From assembly GCA_949296575.1 (NCBI GenBank), contig CASFPE010000015.1, positions 33,611 through 97,610 of the forward strand: a stretch of 64,000 nt of DNA. The letters run 5' to 3'. A program made the translations under genes and the position numbers. This DNA comes from an uncultured Bacteroides sp. Lineage in GTDB: Bacteria > Bacteroidota > Bacteroidia > Bacteroidales > Bacteroidaceae. Below the pieces are notes generated by a model. The model was not told where the DNA came from. It did no database searches and saw nothing but the letters and a program-made list of their open reading frames with translations. Below, in pieces: positions 61,101 through 64,000 of this stretch. Position 1 is the first letter of the stretch. Each line of letters starts with the position of its first letter.

Positions 61101-63365
61101 GTGAAGAAAGGCGATGCGTCCTTGGGCGGGGAGGGCGACGAGCCGCAGGGTTTCGTGCTGCTCAAAGGCGGCAAGGTCTATTCCGTATGGCTGGAGGGAG
61201 GGGGCATCCCAAGCTCCGAATACTACAACGCCGGGCAGGAATATTCCGGGACGGCGGCCATCGAGTGGCCGGACGGGACGGTTTACGTGGCCACGGGCGA
61301 GCCTTGGACCGACCTCGACGGGTGGAACATCGGGACGGGGCTGGACATCACCCACGTGGACCGCAGGGAAAAGGCCGTTTACATCGCCTCCGACGGCGCG
61401 TTGAAGAAAGTGTACGGGGAATCGGACGTTATCCCAAGGTACGTGGAATGGCCGGGCATTGTGGCGGACAGCAGCGTGAAAATAATGTCCGAATCGGTCT
61501 ATCCTTCTTCCGATTCCACCGTGGCGCTGCAATTGGGCAGCAACGGCAACCCTTGGCGGTTCCTGCTGAAGACCGGGACCGTGTTCTACAACAACTGGGC
61601 GGCAGGCACGGGCATCGACGGGGCGATACCCCCGGCCACGGACTACCAGTTCAACGGGAGCTTCCTCCCCAACACCATTTACCGGGGCAGAGGCGACACG
61701 CTGGACTTGTTGCCCGAAGGCGTCAGCCTGCTGCCCGAATGCGTGTTTTTCACCGACTCGCAGTGCGCGATGCACAAGCTGTGGCAGAAGGACGAGGATG
61801 CAGAAGCCCCCGTGGAGTGGAAGGTGCGCGAGTGGCCGGGCGGAGTGGCCGAAGTCACGTCCGTAGAGCCGCAGTCCGTGGCGCAGCCAACCGGCGAGGT
61901 GGTGCTGGGGACGACGGGAGGAGTTCCAGACGGCTTCGTGCTGTGGCAAGACGGAAAATTCTACAACAACTGGCTGGACGGCGACGGCATCCACGGAAGG
62001 GCTTATTACCAAGAAGGCGTGATAGGCAGCGCGGAGTTCTTCGACTGCACTTTCTACACGGCCACGGGGGCGGCCAGCAGGATTGTGAACCCCGGTGCGG
62101 GGGCAATCACGCGGCAGGCAGCCGTTTACGTAAAGGACGGGGAAAGCGGCGAACTGAAGAAAGTGTTCGCCAACGCGGGCGGAACGGGCGGCGTTGCCAG
62201 CATCAAGGTGGGTAACAACGAGGATTCCTTGCAGCCTGACGGCAACGGGCAAGTGGCGATACCGCTTGCCACCGGCACGCAGGACGGCGCAATGTCCGCA
62301 GGTGAGAAAAAGAGCGTCTCCAAATTGAGGGATACAGGATACACGGCCACGATGGGAGACCCGTCTGCCGATGCCACGACGCTGAAACTGCCTAACACAG
62401 GGTATTATGAGGACATCAACACCCATGAATGGGCGGAGGACAAGCAGACCATTACCCTGCCCGCCGCAACGGAGGAGAAAGCAGGCGTGATGAGCGCGGC
62501 GGACAAGCAGTATCTTAATAGCATAAAAGGGACTATCGAAGATTGGGGTGTATCACCATCAACAGACAAAATACTTGTACGTCCTTACCAAGCGAATAGC
62601 GATAGAGGGAATGATGCAACCACAGCTTTTGAAATCCCCGCCGCCACCGAAGATTCGGCGGGAGTCATGTCCAGCACAGACAAGAAAAAGCTGAATTATA
62701 CTCCTGGAACGTTTTATTTCGGCGACTTGGTGAACAGCGGGATGCAGGCAGGAAATGCAGTAGATTGGAGTTATTTCGGCAACAATATTACAAGTTATAC
62801 CATGTTCAGGTTGGCATTGATGGTAAATTCCGCGTTCTACGCACGGATAAAAACGCCCAATGCGTCTGACGATTATACTTCCAATGTTCCCGTGACCGTG
62901 TGCTATAATGAGGAGGACTTTATTGAAATATCAATAATCTACAACGACTATGGCTTGCACCTTTATAACCTTGTAATAGGCCCAGAGGGGACTATCGTTG
63001 AAGTACATAATGAGAATATATCCAAGTTACTGAAGCAGCAGACAACCGTCATCGACGTGTCGCCCTTCGTTGGTCCCTATTCCGGCACGCTCAGTGCGGA
63101 ACAGCTTGCCCCGTTAAAGGAAACACTTACAACGGGTAACAATCCGCTGTTCGGCACTCGTAGTAACATGACGTTCCCGTTGTTCGTCCACGCCGTAAAT
63201 GCATCCCAGTTTGAACTGTCGTGGACGGAAACGTCATTCCGAATAGGAAGCACGTCCGCGCAATTATACAATTACATACGTTGCTGCACTGTTAACATGA
63301 ATACGGGGATGTTCACGTCTACTGCGTATAAAACGGATACAATGCAGGGGGAAACAGAAATATAA
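58185..63365 (+). CDS. Tail hub and receptor-binding fibre protein, 1726 aa
   Basis: Residues 1-800 resemble a tail-associated hub (domain with FSIGDYIVYRGETFTLNYVP, later SMAVNNLMLPGFPDSTLDPH and EYEITLKEEKDETTLQSIQ). From about residue 945 three copies of a module that starts EWPG follow (61017, 61446, 61830). Next are AGVMSAADK-type repeats (62476, 62650) found in phage fibres, and an unrelated AT-richer tip. Codon use is GC-rich in the modules and not in the tip, suggesting mosaic origin. It probably recognises the cell surface. Confidence 0.78.
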   Translation: MEWVVYDKSGNERCRTRKVEYNGTWMGECLLMATFSSPAPIDFSIGDYIVYRGETFTLNYVPEILKRGSEGCSGDAFTYEDVVFDSCSKELVQCSFLDYVPADNEEHYSSLPVFSFYAKDVSALAGRIQANLDRLYSGERKWTVVCNTQNFDVSEINISVSNINVWDALGYVNSMFKGTFTVKGRTITIGPDEVAIPGIFKYGKGNGLKNITRSTDRDKAIVTRLRAYGSNRNLPIHYYSEPSDWRVETTAHNVGYTSDGYGGTDAVSFNAGIPNLFNYANGEWVQEDYIRGCSVKIKGAVYDAQIAYNNMVTIFRNPAPGINDNDPVELVSGFNKRNIPYQYKTALDVKLPASMAVNNLMLPGFPDSTLDPHIDSENISELGIREGVLFFDGSDERLGDIYPSIEGMTAQDLIEAGMECSVDSGDNGHLDEVYSAEQIQDEGIDTETMPGINEITVTDDVEVSTSFPANRIRRIILDGAYPASGLASGREYKMEATGDFAIKFHFEQESANDGLFIFRLIVKDMNGNQTGKSVWMEIPILGASELDYTYSFDVFQFSLGSDSNGCSLSMEAEGQNCAFQMEMSGPVRYGKDVSAQFQITLKDIGFDINEQLTGEDPVISMKSGKCEGREFKILTGTKRPYKNGNKWVLTCEREYDEGLGLYFPYKDYNIEPGDKFVLTGIYMPKAYVDAASQRLLEAAEKQLEKLCRVTYSFAPEVDNIFMARQHDNAPKGTSLHDTLKEGGILRIQDSDMAVDGLFTIDSLVIKEGNSLIPEYEITLKEEKDETTLQSIQNQINVSANGYGNVSFAALVNYLNTYFVRKGDYTEPVPDVDASVIPHVAYQELDSLTDPISDPGLYLMDFGDSLPVVCGILEVSTTWGMNCVSQKLTGGFHAEDLNGSAEIPTMYSMELHTFVRHMNLSLKPSEWTQWEEYVPDSMDEFLKAVEWPGAVISTFTVTPQGLLDPTGGEVALAVKKGDASLGGEGDEPQGFVLLKGGKVYSVWLEGGGIPSSEYYNAGQEYSGTAAIEWPDGTVYVATGEPWTDLDGWNIGTGLDITHVDRREKAVYIASDGALKKVYGESDVIPRYVEWPGIVADSSVKIMSESVYPSSDSTVALQLGSNGNPWRFLLKTGTVFYNNWAAGTGIDGAIPPATDYQFNGSFLPNTIYRGRGDTLDLLPEGVSLLPECVFFTDSQCAMHKLWQKDEDAEAPVEWKVREWPGGVAEVTSVEPQSVAQPTGEVVLGTTGGVPDGFVLWQDGKFYNNWLDGDGIHGRAYYQEGVIGSAEFFDCTFYTATGAASRIVNPGAGAITRQAAVYVKDGESGELKKVFANAGGTGGVASIKVGNNEDSLQPDGNGQVAIPLATGTQDGAMSAGEKKSVSKLRDTGYTATMGDPSADATTLKLPNTGYYEDINTHEWAEDKQTITLPAATEEKAGVMSAADKQYLNSIKGTIEDWGVSPSTDKILVRPYQANSDRGNDATTAFEIPAATEDSAGVMSSTDKKKLNYTPGTFYFGDLVNSGMQAGNAVDWSYFGNNITSYTMFRLALMVNSAFYARIKTPNASDDYTSNVPVTVCYNEEDFIEISIIYNDYGLHLYNLVIGPEGTIVEVHNENISKLLKQQTTVIDVSPFVGPYSGTLSAEQLAPLKETLTTGNNPLFGTRSNMTFPLFVHAVNASQFELSWTETSFRIGSTSAQLYNYIRCCTVNMNTGMFTSTAYKTDTMQGETEI
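61017..62180 (+). repeat. Three tandem fibre modules
   Basis: Modules begin at about 61017, 61446 and 61830 with EWPG and share segments such as FVLLKGGKVYSVWLEGGGI / FLLKTGTVFYNNWAAGTGI / FVLWQDGKFYNNWLDGDGI and ALKKVYGE / MHKLWQKD / ELKKVFAN. Lengths are about 429, 384 and 350 nt. Confidence 0.8.
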
Positions 63366-63461
63366 AGATAATTCCATTTATGGACGGCATGGCATATTCG
63401 CTTAATTAGGGAATTGAAATGGAAGTTTAATTAATTCGTACAACTATCAAAACAGAAGAAT

Positions 63462-63761
63462 ATGGCAAAGACATTGACATTCCAAAAAGACGGCGGCATA
63501 TGGGTGGCCGAAGCCACCGTGGCCGCCGACTACCACCTCCGCGTGGAACGCGCCGCAGGCGTGTCCGAGTTCAACATCAAGCAACGCGCCGGGGACGCGG
63601 GGCAGTGGATGCCCTGCATGCCCATGCCCTACAACGTGTGGGAGCAAGTGGTGGACTGGACGTTCCGCCACGGCGTTTACCCGGCGGAGGGGCTGCACGT
63701 GCGCTTCGAGAGCGGCACGGAAGTAACCAGCGCGACCCTGTGGGAGGAGGGCGAGGGATGA
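63462..63761 (+). CDS. Hypothetical tail-fibre-associated protein, 99 aa
   Basis: A small protein starting MAKTLTFQKDGGIWVAEATV, GC-rich, with YHLRVERAAGVSEFNIKQRA and several Trp. It resembles short proteins that follow fibre genes in Bacteroidota phages, but no function is known. Its stop overlaps the next start (ATGA). Confidence 0.65.
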   Translation: MAKTLTFQKDGGIWVAEATVAADYHLRVERAAGVSEFNIKQRAGDAGQWMPCMPMPYNVWEQVVDWTFRHGVYPAEGLHVRFESGTEVTSATLWEEGEG

Positions 63762-64000
63762 ACGAGACCGCCTTCAACACATCGCGCTTCAACCAGTCGG
63801 CCTTGAACGCCTCCATGCTCTCCGGGGCGGGGGCAAGGCGGCAGGCGGGCTACTTCCCGCCCGGCACGCCGCAGGCGATACGGGAAGCCCTCGTGTGCTG
63901 GTACGACCCCGCCCGGCAGGGGGCGACCAACGAGAAGATGGCCGAGAACCCTGTATTGAAAGACCTCTCCGGCAACGGGCATGACATGCCCTGCCACAAC
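63758..64000 (+). CDS. Putative fibre-module protein (partial, 3' end outside window)
   Basis: The first 81 residues are visible, starting MNETAFNTSRFNQSALNASM. The segment WYDPARQGATNEKMAENPVL then DLSGNGHD resembles the start of concanavalin-like modules in phage fibres. Overlap of start and preceding stop suggests coupled translation. Confidence 0.65.
   Translation, partial: MNETAFNTSRFNQSALNASMLSGAGARRQAGYFPPGTPQAIREALVCWYDPARQGATNEKMAENPVLKDLSGNGHDMPCHN

Noticed and set aside
60990..62426. 478-codon minus-strand frame opposite the fibre gene
   Set aside because: Follows the GC-rich repeat modules of the plus-strand fibre; no start signal or family.
60573..63365. Diversity-generating retroelement target in the fibre tip
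   Set aside because: No reverse transcriptase or template repeat is visible in this window; it could still lie beyond 64000.

Overview
The window is a Bacteroidales chromosome segment (Bacteroides/Parabacteroides-like) that runs into a large integrated phage. Evidence for the host: a thiS-E-G-C-H-F thiamine operon under a TPP riboswitch, a multi-gene Mfa/FimA-type fimbrillin operon, carboxynorspermidine decarboxylase, and promoters of the Bacteroidota type (TTTG, about 19-21 bp, TAnnTTTG) before many transcription units. The species cannot be named from the sequence.

Host part (1-28942). Positions 1-5290, minus strand: thiamine operon, with thiF cut by the window edge. 5807-10812, plus: phosphate uptake operon pstS-pstC-pstA-pstB followed by an outer-membrane porin. 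10823-11092: truncated ORF6N remnant. 11248-19562, minus: fimbrial operon (OmpA/DUF3575-like protein, DUF5119-like anchor lipoprotein, three fimbrillins, large DUF4906-like tip protein). 19906-19947: a perfect 42-bp palindrome. 20000-27128 and on to 28272: folC (minus), then phoH, a CapD-type sugar dehydratase, a UvrD/PcrA helicase and nspC (plus). 28393-28896: five tRNA genes (Gly-Leu-Leu-Gly-Gly) with promoter and terminator.

Phage part (about 28943-64000, right end not reached). A tyrosine integrase lies just after the last tRNA. Next comes a leftward block of small genes that includes a second tyrosine recombinase and two genes of 55-56 codons. An AT-rich 1-kb control region separates this block from a rightward primase/helicase operon. 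Then follow a cargo outer-membrane gene with an out-of-frame poly-A start, a leftward packaging module (terminase large subunit, portal, Mu-F-like minor head protein, small terminase), and a rightward head-tail module (scaffold-like, decoration-like, major capsid, connectors, major tail, chaperone with frameshift, tape measure, distal tail, a 1726-residue tail hub/fibre). Lysis genes and a recognisable repressor are not seen.

Most notable: (1) the terminase large subunit is split inside its Walker A motif by a 371-residue intein with LAGLIDADG motifs. Its first residue is Leu and it carries the Trp-Cys-Thr triad of class 3 inteins. (2) Four consecutive early phage genes each have a leader with a folded RNA element and a shared AATTACTAAYAT box. 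One leader is a perfect 57-nt tRNA-shaped cloverleaf and two are near-identical three-way junctions. (3) A tandem-duplicated promoter drives the terminase operon. (4) A cargo membrane gene seems to be switched by an A-run. (5) A probable -1 frameshift produces the tail chaperone GT product.
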